Source: Ignavibacteria bacterium (GTDB taxonomy: Bacteria; Bacteroidota; Ignavibacteria; Ignavibacteriales; Ignavibacteriaceae). From it: a DNA stretch of 64,000 nt. Every line of letters begins with the position of its first letter. Position 1 is the stretch's first letter. The notes under the pieces are model-generated. The model was given only the letters and a program-made list of their open reading frames with translations, was not told the origin of the DNA and did not search any database. Made by a program: the position numbers and the translations under genes. The DNA is taken from positions 992,001 through 1,056,000 of the forward strand of contig JAFLBV010000001.1 of assembly GCA_017302895.1 (NCBI GenBank), written 5' to 3'. This document shows, piece by piece, positions 7,392-16,190 of the stretch.

Positions 7392-10043
7392 ATGAGAAGA
7401 TTAGCTCTACTCTGTTTTGCTTTAATCGCAACAGCCACTTCGTTTGCCGGTGGCAATAAAGGCTCGAAAGAAATTCAAATATCAAAGCTCTCCGGAAACA
7501 TTGAGATAGACGGAAAGCTAAATGAGCCCGTGTGGCAGAACCTTCAGGTACTGGAGTTTTTTCAGAGAGACCCTGAAGAGGGGAAGCCTTCATCCCAAAA
7601 AACTGCTTTAAAAGTAACATATGACGATGAAGCATTTTATCTGGCTGCATACTGCTATGATACCGACCCTGATTCCATTGTTACAGTTCTCTCCAGAAAA
7701 GACCAGTGGGTTCAATCCGACTATTTTATGCTCTTCCTCGATCCCTACAACGACAAAAGATCGGGCTATTATTTTTATGCAACCCCCAGCGGCTCGACAG
7801 GTGACGGAACCCTTTTCAACAGGGACTGGGACGAGAGCTCATGGAATGGCGTTTGGGAAGCAAAAACCATGAGAACGGGTGACGGCTGGACGGTAGAAAT
7901 GAGGATTCCTTTTTCGCAGCTCCGTTTCAACAAAAGACCAGACATGACATGGGGCATCAACTTCAAAAGGAATATTGCCCGGAGAGGTGAGGAGAGTTAT
8001 TATATACTGTTGAAAAAGAACGAGAGCGGTTTTGTTGAAAAATTTGCCGAACTGAAAGGTTTTCAGGAGATTGGAAACAACGCAAACATTGAAGTGCTGC
8101 CCTACCTCCTTTCGAAAGCACAATATCTCATTCACGACCAAAACGATCCGTTTTACAAAAGCAACCAGTACGGTACCTCTTTCGGTGCGGATCTGAAGTG
8201 GGGCATCAACAGCAATCTGACGCTTGACATGACGGTAAATCCCGATTTTGGACAGGTTGAAGTGGATCCAGCCGTGCTTAACCTCTCGGCATTTGAGACA
8301 TTTTTCGAGGAGAAGCGCCCCTTCTTTATCGAGGGAAGTAATCTTCTGCAGTTCGGTTACGGCGGGTCGAACAACAACTGGGGCTTCAACTGGGGAAATC
8401 CCGACCTTTTCTACTCAAGAAGAATCGGTAAAAGCCCCAACGGCGATGCTGCTGACGGAGATTTTGTTGACTATCCCACAAATACACAGATACTCGGTGC
8501 CGCAAAACTGACGGGTAAAATCTCAGACGGATGGTCTGTATATGCACTGAATGCCCTCACAAATTCAATGAGTGCAAAGTCATACACCAATGGAGTTACA
8601 ACCAAAAGGGAAGTGGAGCCTCTCGCAAATGCAACTGTCTTCAGAACCCTGAAAGAATTCGATAATTCGAGATATGGTCTCGGTTTCATGGGTACATCAC
8701 TCATCAGAAAATTTGATGAACCCGGACTCGAAAACAGCTTCAGCCGCAATTCATTTACGGGTGGAATAGACGGGTGGATCAATTTCGACTCGGCAAAAGT
8801 GTATGTAATGAATGGTTATTTCATGATGTCGAACATCAACGGAACAAAGGATTTCATCACAGAATTGCAGAAAAGGCCGATACACTCGTTCCAGCGTCCT
8901 GATGCAAAATATCAAAAACTTGATACGAATGCCACTTCACTTAACGGATGGGCAGGAAGAATAACATTCAACAAGCAGGAAGGTGAGTTCTACTTCAACG
9001 CAGCCCTCGGTGCAATATCTCCCGGCTTCAACTCGAATGATCTCGGATTTTCATGGCGTACAAGCTACATAAACGGGCACCTCGTAACAGGTTACAGGGA
9101 TTATAAAGAGGACTCGTGGAGCAGATCAAAGAGCATTTATGCAGGATATTTCAGATCATATAACTTCGACGGCGACAAGGAAGCGGACGGTATTTTCACG
9201 ATGGGAAATCTTTGGATGAAAAATTTTCACCGTCTGAGATTCAATTTTGGTGTAAACTTTGAATCTTACAGCACCCGTCACACAAGAGGCGGCCCTACCG
9301 TAAAACTGCCCGAAGGCTACAACGGCGCCATCGGTTTCTCTACTGATCAGAGAAAAGACATCACCATTGACGGCGATTTCTACTACGGTGGCGATGCACT
9401 CGGAGGTAACAATTACAGTCTGCAGCTTGGCGGATCATGGAGAGCGAGCGAGGCGGTACGACTCACCATCTATCCCGGTTACGAGTGGAATTATGATGCA
9501 GGTCAGTGGATAGCAAACTATGATGACCCCGCTGCGGTGAACACCTATGGTACACGACACATCTTTGGATTCCTTGATCAAAAAACCCTTTTTGCTACAA
9601 TTCGCCTGGACTATACATTTACTCCCACGATGTCGCTGCAACTCTTCGCACAGCCGTTCATATCAATCGGAAAATACTCCGATATCAAGGAGTTTGAAAG
9701 AGAAAGAACAAGTGATTTTACCGTGTATGGTACAAAGGGAACCACGATACAGTATGACAAAGAGAATGGTGAATATGAAATCAATCCGGGAGGAGGCGCC
9801 AATTCATTCAGAATCGGTAATCCTGATTTCAATTTCAAATCGCTTCGTTTGAACATTATCTACAGGTGGGAATTCCTGCCCGGTTCGACACTCTTCCTCG
9901 TTTGGAGCCACGACCGCACGAATTTCGATGATCCCGGTGAGTTTCAGATGGGAAAAAGTTTCTCGAACCTGATAAATTCAGAGTCGAACAATATCTTCAT
10001 GGCAAAAGTAACCTACTGGTTTAATGCAGCCGGATTGCTTTAG
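7392..10043 (+). CDS. DUF5916 outer-membrane protein with CBM9-like N-terminal domain
   Basis: An 883-residue protein with a signal peptide ('ALIATATSFAGG'). Residues about 30-200 form a carbohydrate-binding family 9-like domain ('IEIDGKLNEPVWQ', 'DDEAFYLAAYCYD', 'WTVEMRIPFSQL'). From about 230 onward the DUF5916 pattern ('VNPDFGQVEVDPAVLNLSAF', 'EKRPFFIEGS') leads into a long series of amphipathic strands ending in an aromatic residue followed by LL, as in outer-membrane barrels. Likely sits in the outer membrane and binds or passes glycans or glyco-conjugates; the ligand is unknown. Ends opposite the T9SS repeat protein, with a long imperfect hairpin between them. Confidence 0.88.
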   Translation: MRRLALLCFALIATATSFAGGNKGSKEIQISKLSGNIEIDGKLNEPVWQNLQVLEFFQRDPEEGKPSSQKTALKVTYDDEAFYLAAYCYDTDPDSIVTVLSRKDQWVQSDYFMLFLDPYNDKRSGYYFYATPSGSTGDGTLFNRDWDESSWNGVWEAKTMRTGDGWTVEMRIPFSQLRFNKRPDMTWGINFKRNIARRGEESYYILLKKNESGFVEKFAELKGFQEIGNNANIEVLPYLLSKAQYLIHDQNDPFYKSNQYGTSFGADLKWGINSNLTLDMTVNPDFGQVEVDPAVLNLSAFETFFEEKRPFFIEGSNLLQFGYGGSNNNWGFNWGNPDLFYSRRIGKSPNGDAADGDFVDYPTNTQILGAAKLTGKISDGWSVYALNALTNSMSAKSYTNGVTTKREVEPLANATVFRTLKEFDNSRYGLGFMGTSLIRKFDEPGLENSFSRNSFTGGIDGWINFDSAKVYVMNGYFMMSNINGTKDFITELQKRPIHSFQRPDAKYQKLDTNATSLNGWAGRITFNKQEGEFYFNAALGAISPGFNSNDLGFSWRTSYINGHLVTGYRDYKEDSWSRSKSIYAGYFRSYNFDGDKEADGIFTMGNLWMKNFHRLRFNFGVNFESYSTRHTRGGPTVKLPEGYNGAIGFSTDQRKDITIDGDFYYGGDALGGNNYSLQLGGSWRASEAVRLTIYPGYEWNYDAGQWIANYDDPAAVNTYGTRHIFGFLDQKTLFATIRLDYTFTPTMSLQLFAQPFISIGKYSDIKEFERERTSDFTVYGTKGTTIQYDKENGEYEINPGGGANSFRIGNPDFNFKSLRLNIIYRWEFLPGSTLFLVWSHDRTNFDDPGEFQMGKSFSNLINSESNNIFMAKVTYWFNAAGLL

Positions 10044-10075
10044 GATTTGATATTAAACCGCCAGGATAGTGTGTG

Positions 10076-10216
10076 AAACCGCAAAGAGCGCAAAGAACGC
10101 AAAGGAGAGAAACCGCAAAGAGCACAAAGATCGCAAAGAAAATCTTTTAACCTTCCCTTTGCGCTCTTCGCGGCCTCTGCGGTTAAATACTTGAAATCCT
10201 CTCTTCGCGGCCTCTG
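10076..10216. terminator. Period-9 repeat forming a long imperfect hairpin between convergent genes
   Basis: The left arm is a run of CGCAAAGAn nonamers (from 10082) and the right arm (10157-10216) carries the complementary TTTGCGCTCTTCGCGG and CCTCTGCGGTTT units twice. The arms pair imperfectly over about 60 bp. It fills the gap between two convergent genes, so it may act as a bidirectional terminator, but no clean U tract follows, and the structure is also a repeat element: a shorter copy sits at 13523-13614. Confidence 0.45.
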
Positions 10217-10220
10217 CGGT

Positions 10221-13025
10221 TTATTTAATAAGACTTAGCTTTCTGACGGACGAAAAAACCTCACCCGATGCCGGTACAACTGTCATCCTGTAAAAGTAGA
10301 TGCCTGATGAAAGTCCGTATTTTACTGCATCAAATGAGAGAGAATGTACACCTGCCTCTTCTGTTTCATTTAAAAGTGTTGCTACCTTTTCTCCCGTAGC
10401 GTTGTAAAGATCAATAGTGATCATTCCGGATACAGGCAACTGATATCTTATAACCGTTGAGGGATTAAAAGGATTCGGGTAGTTCTGTTCGAGAAGGAAG
10501 TTGGTTGGTACTCCCAGACTTACTTCAATGATGTTCGAATACTCATGACTCCCCGAGTTATCCAACTGCTTCAGGCGGTATTTGTATTTGTTCGCATCCG
10601 TTACAGAGGGGTTATCGGTAAACGAGTAGTATTTGGGGGAGTTTGTTGTGTGGTGCCCCTGAATGAAACCTATTTTCTTCCAGTCACCGCTGCCGGCTAC
10701 AGCCCGCTGCACTTCAAAACCGTTGTTGTCAATTTCAGTAGCAGTGTGCCAGTTCAGATTTACAACTCCTTTTGTTATAGAAGCAGTAAAAGAGACAAGT
10801 TCGACAGGGAGGGCACGGTCAGTGAAAAGTGCGAGGTATGGTTGAATTTTTCCACCCATCAATGTGAACCGCCCCCCCACATACACATCATTGCTGCTTA
10901 CAGCCAGGGCAAGTACCTCGGCACTGGCATTTGCATTCCATGGTTCTACCAATCCCGTAACCATATTAAATCTTGCAATCCCGTTTCTTGATGTTGAACC
11001 ACCATTAACTGTAAAAAACCCTCCACCGGCGTAAATACTCGAACCACTTATTGCAAGGGCACTTACCACGCCATTCACATTCGGGTTCCAATCCTGATCA
11101 ACAGTCGCGTTACCGGAGAGGGGAAATTTTGCAAGATAGTTTCTTGTTGTTAAACCACCATTAACCGTTGTAAAATAACCACCTGTATAAATGAATGAAC
11201 CATCACTTGCCAGTGCTTGAACGGCGTTGTCCATATTCGGGTTCCAATCCTGATCAACAGTCGCGTTACCGGAGAGGGGAAATCTTGCCAGGTAGTTTCT
11301 TGTTGTTACTCCGGCATTTACTGTAGTAAACCCTCCACCGACATAAATACTTGAGCCGTCTATTGCCAGTGCCTGGACTGTGCTGTTCACACTCGGATCC
11401 CAATCCGGATCGGTAATGGCGGTACCTGAGAGGGGAAATTTAGCCAGGAAAGTTCTTGATGTGCTACCATTTACTGAAAAAAAATTACCACCGGCATAAA
11501 TACTTGAGCCGTTAATTGCGAGAGCATAGACGGAACCGTTCATACCCGGATCCCAATCCGGATCGACAACAGCGGGAGATGAAGTGGTAAATTTTGCAAG
11601 ATACTTTCTTGTTGCCGGCAATGAAGTGATGTTGACCGATGTAAAAACTCCACCGGCATAGATACTTGAGCCGCTTATTGCGAGTGCATAGACGGGACCG
11701 TTCATACCCGGATCCCAATCCGGATCTACAGCACCAGTTGTATTGTCAACTCTTGCAAGTCCGGCTTTTGCCGATGCGTTCACAGAATTAAAGTTACCGG
11801 CGAAATAGAGCTGGTTGTTATAGCTGGCGATTGAAAGAACCCCTCCCGAAAGACCGGCATTCCAGGTTTCGTCGACTACACCCGTTCCGGTAGTTGAGAG
11901 TTTTGCCAAATACCTTGTACCGGTTCCTCCGATAGCAGTAAATTCTCCTCCGACAAAAAGATCCGTTCCGCTGAGCAGGAAGCAATTTACAAGATTGTTG
12001 GCACCAGGGTTCCATGTTGGATCCGCGGCACCCGCTCCCGTAGTTGAGAGTTTTGCAATACGGTTTCTGTTTTGCCCTCCAACCGTTGTGAATACTCCTC
12101 CGATGAAAAGTTCGGTACCGTTTAGTATCATGGAGGTAACATTATCGGAAGGACTCGGATTCCATGTTGGATCTGCCACGCCAGTGCCGGTGGTTGAGAG
12201 TTTTGCAATACGGTTTCTGTTTTGCCCACCAATTGATGAAAAAAGTCCCCCGACAAAAAGGTCACTACCGTCGAGTAGTATACACCTGACACTACCGTTA
12301 CTGTTCGGATCCCATGTTGGATCTGCCACGCCAGTGCCGGTGGTTGAGAGTTTCGCGATATTTCTCCTGGATTGGCCGCCAATTGCAAAAAAAGAACCAC
12401 CGACATACAGATCAGTGCCATTTAGCAACAGGCAGCGAACAAAATTATCGGGATTCGGATCCCATGTTGGATCTGCCACGCCAGTGCCGGTGGTTGAGAG
12501 TTTCGCGATATATCTCCTGGATTGGCCGCCAATTGCTGTAAAAGAACCACCGACATACAGATCAGTGCCATTTAGCAACAGGGTGTACACCGCGATACCT
12601 GAGGCATTCGGGTTCCAGGTTAAATCAAGAGAGCCGTCTGACTTGATATGGGCAATACGGTTTCTGATGGAAGTGCCCACAGCAGTGAAATCACCTCCGA
12701 TATACCATCCTCCTGAACCATCAGAGATGCAGGCCATGACCTGAGCATTAACTTTTGGATACCGGCTATCAATTGATGAGTTTGTAGTAGTCGCCTTTGC
12801 TCCGCGTCCGGAACTGGTTCCCACATAAGTGAAATCTCCGCCAATGTATGTGTAATTCCCGTCAACAACGATTGCTCTTACATTTCCATCTGTAACTGCC
12901 ATATCAGTGTTTGCAGTTTGAGCCTCGGCATCTTTTAGCATGAGTGCCGTGATGAGAAGAGCTGTAAAAATCATATTCCTCACCAAATGTTGAATATTTA
13001 TCCTTAAATGATCTGCCATTATCAT
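10221..13025 (-). CDS. Secreted 50-residue-repeat (delta-60/propeller-like) protein with T9SS sorting domain
   Basis: A 934-residue protein with an N-terminal hydrophobic signal ('MIFTALLITALML'), then about 14 tandem repeats of roughly 50 residues with the core 'LYVGGSFTAIGG...RNRIAKLSTTGTGVADPTWDPN' (split here by the usual variable positions), resembling delta-60-type beta-propeller repeats. After about residue 735 comes a beta domain, and the last ~85 residues hold the T9SS type A sorting signature 'NYPNPFNPSTVIRYQLP'. It should be exported across the outer membrane and released or attached at the surface. Four central repeats are nearly identical in DNA with a 150-bp period (12031, 12181, 12331, 12481), a sign of recent duplication. 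Start could be any of three early in-frame ATG codons; the signal peptide favours an internal one. Confidence 0.85.
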   Translation of the reverse strand: MIMADHLRINIQHLVRNMIFTALLITALMLKDAEAQTANTDMAVTDGNVRAIVVDGNYTYIGGDFTYVGTSSGRGAKATTTNSSIDSRYPKVNAQVMACISDGSGGWYIGGDFTAVGTSIRNRIAHIKSDGSLDLTWNPNASGIAVYTLLLNGTDLYVGGSFTAIGGQSRRYIAKLSTTGTGVADPTWDPNPDNFVRCLLLNGTDLYVGGSFFAIGGQSRRNIAKLSTTGTGVADPTWDPNSNGSVRCILLDGSDLFVGGLFSSIGGQNRNRIAKLSTTGTGVADPTWNPSPSDNVTSMILNGTELFIGGVFTTVGGQNRNRIAKLSTTGAGAADPTWNPGANNLVNCFLLSGTDLFVGGEFTAIGGTGTRYLAKLSTTGTGVVDETWNAGLSGGVLSIASYNNQLYFAGNFNSVNASAKAGLARVDNTTGAVDPDWDPGMNGPVYALAISGSSIYAGGVFTSVNITSLPATRKYLAKFTTSSPAVVDPDWDPGMNGSVYALAINGSSIYAGGNFFSVNGSTSRTFLAKFPLSGTAITDPDWDPSVNSTVQALAIDGSSIYVGGGFTTVNAGVTTRNYLARFPLSGNATVDQDWNPNMDNAVQALASDGSFIYTGGYFTTVNGGLTTRNYLAKFPLSGNATVDQDWNPNVNGVVSALAISGSSIYAGGGFFTVNGGSTSRNGIARFNMVTGLVEPWNANASAEVLALAVSSNDVYVGGRFTLMGGKIQPYLALFTDRALPVELVSFTASITKGVVNLNWHTATEIDNNGFEVQRAVAGSGDWKKIGFIQGHHTTNSPKYYSFTDNPSVTDANKYKYRLKQLDNSGSHEYSNIIEVSLGVPTNFLLEQNYPNPFNPSTVIRYQLPVSGMITIDLYNATGEKVATLLNETEEAGVHSLSFDAVKYGLSSGIYFYRMTVVPASGEVFSSVRKLSLIK
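11995..12570. repeat. In-gene 150-bp direct repeats
   Basis: CCAGTGCCGGTGGTTGAGAG recurs at 12181, 12331 and 12481, with a diverged copy at 12031, exactly 150 bp apart; the block CCGACATACAGATCAGTGCC recurs at 12401 and 12551. The near identity at synonymous sites points to recent unequal exchange or slippage inside the surface-protein gene, so repeat number may vary between strains. Confidence 0.75.
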
Positions 13026-13409
13026 GTCTCCTGATTTGTTAATGCATCTGCCTGCTGAATTGAATATTTTAATTCCGGCTTATCGGAGTGATGCTAAACA
13101 TGCAAAGCATTCATCCGGTGAACTGCAGCGGAATCTAAAATAAAAAGTTAAAAATGAATTGTGTATTGAAAATACGGTGGATTTTGTCGGGGATTTTAGA
13201 GCAGGTTAATGCTTTGAGGGGGAAAATAAATAACGGACAGAGGTGTCAAGGATATCACAGTTGTCACAGATACAAACAGAAATCCACCCTTCATTTTTCG
13301 GGTGCATTGCTTTTGTTTATTTACTTATTTTTTTTGAATCTCTAAAAAGGGGATCAACCTCCGTTTTTTGTGACAGGGACATGTTAATTAAACCTCACAT
13401 AACCTGAAT

Positions 13410-13417
13410 CAAATATA
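13410..13417 (-). promoter_or_regulatory. Candidate -7 box TATATTTG for the T9SS repeat protein
   Basis: Perfect TAnnTTTG match on the minus strand, about 385 bp upstream of the gene's first ATG. If used, it gives a long 5' leader, which lowers confidence. Confidence 0.3.
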
Positions 13418-13552
13418 CAACATATTCATTTCACAAACAAGGGAAAGATACGGGCAATTTTTTCAGTATAAATTCGGTACGGGGTAATTATCAGGAGGAT
13501 TTATTGGTTTATTCTCTCAAACCGCAAAGGCCGCCAAGAACGCAAAGAGGAA

Positions 13553-13605
13553 TTTTGAAGTTTGAATTATCATAGCTAATAGTTCAAAGTTAATAGTTCA
13601 CAGCT
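13553..13605. repeat. Heptad intergenic repeat
   Basis: CATAGCT, AATAGTT, CAAAGTT, AATAGTT, CACAGCT at 13571-13605 form five perfect 7-bp steps, preceded by TTTTGAAGTTTGAAT of the same family. Confidence 0.65.
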
Positions 13606-13670
13606 TCCTTTGCGTGACAAGATTTTACAACCTTTTACGGCAAAATGAAACTTAATCGATCCGAAAAAAT

Positions 13671-13678
13671 TATCTTTG
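13671..13678 (+). promoter_or_regulatory. Candidate -7 box TATCTTTG
   Basis: TAnnTTTG match 34 bp before the ATG at 13713; a purine-rich AAAGGAGA follows at 13679-13686. Position suits a short leader for the lipoprotein gene. Confidence 0.45.
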
Positions 13679-13712
13679 GAAAGGAGATCATTAAAAATCG
13701 GATGAGAACGAG

Positions 13713-14744
13713 ATGCGTCACATTTATGCCATAATTGTTGTTTTATTCTTTCTTTTCACAGGTTGTGAGAAGGCTTTAACTGAACCCGGGAATGATAAGC
13801 TTGTTGACCTGACGGGAGAATGGAAATTCCAGATTGGTGATGATTCTTCATGGTCAAAGATTGAATTTAACGATTCCGCATGGGATAAAATAAGGGTTCC
13901 ATCCTCATGGGAGAATCAGGGTTTCCACGGTTACAATGGTTATGCCTGGTACAGGTTCTCGTTCACCGGCTCTGCTGACCTTGCAGGAAAGAACCTTGCA
14001 CTTCACCTCGGATTTATAGATGATGTGGATGAAGTTTGGTTCAACGGCGTAAAAATCGGCACTTCGGGAAGCTTCCCTCCGGACTACAGATCTGCATATA
14101 ATGCCTATCGAATTTATTATCTCCCCGCTTCACTTGTAAACTTCACTTCGAAAAACACAATCGCCGTGAGGGTATATGACGCCCAGCTTGAGGGTGGAAT
14201 TATGTCCGGCGATCCGGGAATTTATGAGAATGAAACCTACATTACTCCCGACATCGATCTGGAGGGGAACTGGAAGTTTATTCCGGGTGACTCATCGGTC
14301 TTTATGGGTGATATTGTAAACGATTCTGCCTGGAAAGAGGTGATTGTGCCTTCATATCTCGAAAATCAGGGATTCTCACAGTTTGAGGGATACGGCTGGT
14401 ACCGGCTTTCATTTGATCATAAAAAGATCGATTTGAAGTCACAACTCCTTCTGCTACTCGGGAAAATTGACGATTTTGATGAAGTGTATCTGAATGGCAG
14501 ACTGATCGGCAAGACGGGCAACATGAAGGATGCAAAAGTGGAATATATTCAGTCGGAAGAGTGGATGCAGAACCGTGTTTATACAATTCCGGCAGGATTA
14601 ATCCGCACCGACCGTCCGAATATCCTGGCAGTAAGAATTTTTGACGCATTCCAGCAAGGGGGCATCTACTCGGGTCCCATCGGCATCATCAAAAAAGACC
14701 GCTACGATGCGTTCATCCGAAAAGCGTATAATAAGGACGAATGA
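13713..14744 (+). CDS. Lipoprotein with two tandem GH2-type sugar-binding domains
   Basis: A 343-residue lipoprotein: signal peptide with lipobox 'LFTGC' near residue 18. It then holds two copies of the glycoside hydrolase family 2 sugar-binding (galactose-binding-like jelly roll) domain: 'LTGEWKFQIGDDSSW...WYRFSF' (about 32-170) and 'LEGNWKFIPGDSSVF...WYRLSF' (about 187-325), each ending in 'AVRV/IFDA...GG(I)'. No GH2 catalytic TIM barrel or acid/base residues follow, so this is a binding protein, not an enzyme. It probably faces the periplasm or surface and holds glycans. The duplication within one chain is unusual and clear. Confidence 0.8.
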   Translation: MRHIYAIIVVLFFLFTGCEKALTEPGNDKLVDLTGEWKFQIGDDSSWSKIEFNDSAWDKIRVPSSWENQGFHGYNGYAWYRFSFTGSADLAGKNLALHLGFIDDVDEVWFNGVKIGTSGSFPPDYRSAYNAYRIYYLPASLVNFTSKNTIAVRVYDAQLEGGIMSGDPGIYENETYITPDIDLEGNWKFIPGDSSVFMGDIVNDSAWKEVIVPSYLENQGFSQFEGYGWYRLSFDHKKIDLKSQLLLLLGKIDDFDEVYLNGRLIGKTGNMKDAKVEYIQSEEWMQNRVYTIPAGLIRTDRPNILAVRIFDAFQQGGIYSGPIGIIKKDRYDAFIRKAYNKDE

Positions 14745-14756
14745 GGTTAGCTATTA

Positions 14757-14860
14757 GCTATGATTTATGAACTATGAGCTTTTTTATAACTGTAAACTTA
14801 TTTCAGGACAAGACAGCTCATACCTCATAGCTCATACTTCATAGCTGATACCTAATCTAA
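14757..14860. repeat. Heptad intergenic repeats with 14-bp arm shared inversely beyond corA
   Basis: GCTATGA, TTTATGA, ACTATGA (14757-14777) and, in the opposite sense, CATACCT, CATAGCT, CATACTT, CATAGCT, GATACCT (14819-14853) flank TTCAGGACAAGACA (14802-14815). The reverse complement of that 14-mer is at 16000-16013, on the other side of corA. Confidence 0.65.
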
Positions 14861-15915
14861 AACCATTTCTTTTTCTTGAAATATTTCAGGAAGCCAAGAG
14901 CTACAACTATCATAAGTAGCAGAGCTGCAGGATATCCCCAAACCTGCTTTATCTCGGGCATGTAATGGAAGTTCATTCCGTAAACACCGGCAATAAATGT
15001 GAGGGGCATGAAGATGGTTGAAATGACTGTCAGCACTTTCATGATGTCATTGAGCCGGTTGCTTGTGTAAGACATGTAGACATCGATCAGGGAGAGGGTG
15101 CTTTCACGAAGATTCTCGAGAATTTCTATAATCTGATTTACATGATCGTAAGTGTCGTTAAGGTAAAACAGGGTTTCTTCTGAAAAAAGAGTGATCTCCT
15201 TCTTGTGAATTTTATTCATGATATCCCTGACAGGCCAGATTGACTGACGGATTTTGCTCAACTCACTCCTCAGAGACTGCAATATCTTAAAATTGTCCGA
15301 CACCACATCGGAAAAGAACAAGGCTTCAATCTCCTCAATATGATCATTCAATTGCTCCAGTGCTATGTAGTATTCATCAACCATCAAATCAATTACTGCA
15401 TAAAAGACAAAATCGATCTTTTTTCTGATCAGATTTTTGCCTGATTCTATCCTCGAATCGATAATTGACAGGAAATCGTCATCGAAATCCTGAAATGTAA
15501 GGAGGGTGTTGTCCGTCATGAATATGCTCACCTGCTCCGAGAGATAGTTGTTGGGAGTCGTCATTCTCAGTCTGTTCACCTCGGCAAATACTGCATCCCC
15601 AATCTCTTCTATTTTGGGTCTTTGATAGACATTCATAACATCTTCGAGAGTCAGTTCATGGATCTTAAACTTTGCAGCGAGCAGGGAGAGGAAGTCTTTT
15701 TCGTTAAAACCGATGACACGAATCCAGGTTAGTCCTTTGTGGTGTTTGCGCAGATATTTCTCGAGGTCAGGAAGGGAATTTATTATCACTCTGTCGTAAT
15801 GCTCAGTATCAAAATTCAGAGCGATAATACGGGTTCTTGTTTCGGTATTCTGGCCGGTGTATTCAATTGTACCGGGTGGTTTGCCGGCTTTTCTGCTGAT
15901 CTTTCGTACGGGCAT
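14857..15915 (-). CDS. corA: Magnesium/cobalt transporter CorA
   Basis: A 352-residue member of the CorA metal-ion channel family: long acidic cytoplasmic N-terminal domain, a helical coiled region ('ESTLSLIDVYMSYTSNRLND'), and two C-terminal transmembrane helices. The first ends in the pore signature 'YGMNF' about 45 residues from the C-terminus, and the tail is basic ('KYFKKKKWF'). It forms a homopentameric inner-membrane channel for Mg2+ and possibly Co2+/Ni2+. Monocistronic. It is bracketed by inverted copies of a 33-bp sequence with heptad repeats, which may be no more than repeat insertion. Confidence 0.95.
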   Translation of the reverse strand: MPVRKISRKAGKPPGTIEYTGQNTETRTRIIALNFDTEHYDRVIINSLPDLEKYLRKHHKGLTWIRVIGFNEKDFLSLLAAKFKIHELTLEDVMNVYQRPKIEEIGDAVFAEVNRLRMTTPNNYLSEQVSIFMTDNTLLTFQDFDDDFLSIIDSRIESGKNLIRKKIDFVFYAVIDLMVDEYYIALEQLNDHIEEIEALFFSDVVSDNFKILQSLRSELSKIRQSIWPVRDIMNKIHKKEITLFSEETLFYLNDTYDHVNQIIEILENLRESTLSLIDVYMSYTSNRLNDIMKVLTVISTIFMPLTFIAGVYGMNFHYMPEIKQVWGYPAALLLMIVVALGFLKYFKKKKWF

Positions 15916-15969
15916 GGCAATATTAAATTATTAAGTGGTGCAATATAAAGAAAAGAAGGCTCTTTAGGA

Positions 15970-16120
15970 GGTATTAGGTGTTAGGTATTAGGTATTATTT
16001 GTCTTGTCCTGAATTAAGCATACAGCAAAAAAAGGGCTCATAGTTCATAGATTATAGATCATAGTTAATAGCTAAAAAAAGAGCTCATAGTTCATAGATC
16101 ATAGCTGATAGCTAATTCAG
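15970..16120. repeat. Long heptad repeat block upstream of the NAD-binding gene
   Basis: Four units GGTATTA, GGTGTTA, GGTATTA, GGTATTA (15970-15997), the 14-mer TGTCTTGTCCTGAA (16000-16013), then CATAGTT, CATAGAT, TATAGAT, CATAGTT, AATAGCT (16039-16073) and CATAGTT, CATAGAT, CATAGCT, GATAGCT (16086-16113). The 7-bp step is exact within each run. Best example of the family in the window. Confidence 0.75.
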
Positions 16121-16190
16121 TTTCTTTGTACTGAATATTATTATTAGTATGTTTGAATATGGGAAAATTTCTTATTCAAGGATAGAAAAA

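Larger units (their letters stand above)
13026..13712. other. 687-bp intergenic region with promoters and repeats only
   Basis: Separates two divergent genes. I see a minus-strand TATATTTG (13410-13417), period-9 units CGCAAAGGC, CGCCAAGAA, CGCAAAGAG (13523-13549) with a complementary CCTTTGCG at 13607-13614, a heptad run at 13553-13605, and a plus-strand TATCTTTG at 13671-13678. No convincing gene: the 63-codon frame at 13154 has no family features. Confidence 0.5.

Noticed and set aside
11995..12744. 249-codon open frame on the plus strand opposite the T9SS repeat gene
   Set aside because: It is an antisense reading of the DNA repeats; composition follows the 50-residue repeat and no protein family features are seen.
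13154..13345. Small 63-codon frame in the 687-bp intergenic region
   Set aside because: No ribosome site, no family features and low-complexity C-terminus.
15970..16120. CRISPR array
   Set aside because: Units are about 7 bp with no spacers and no cas genes; this is a tandem repeat, not a CRISPR.
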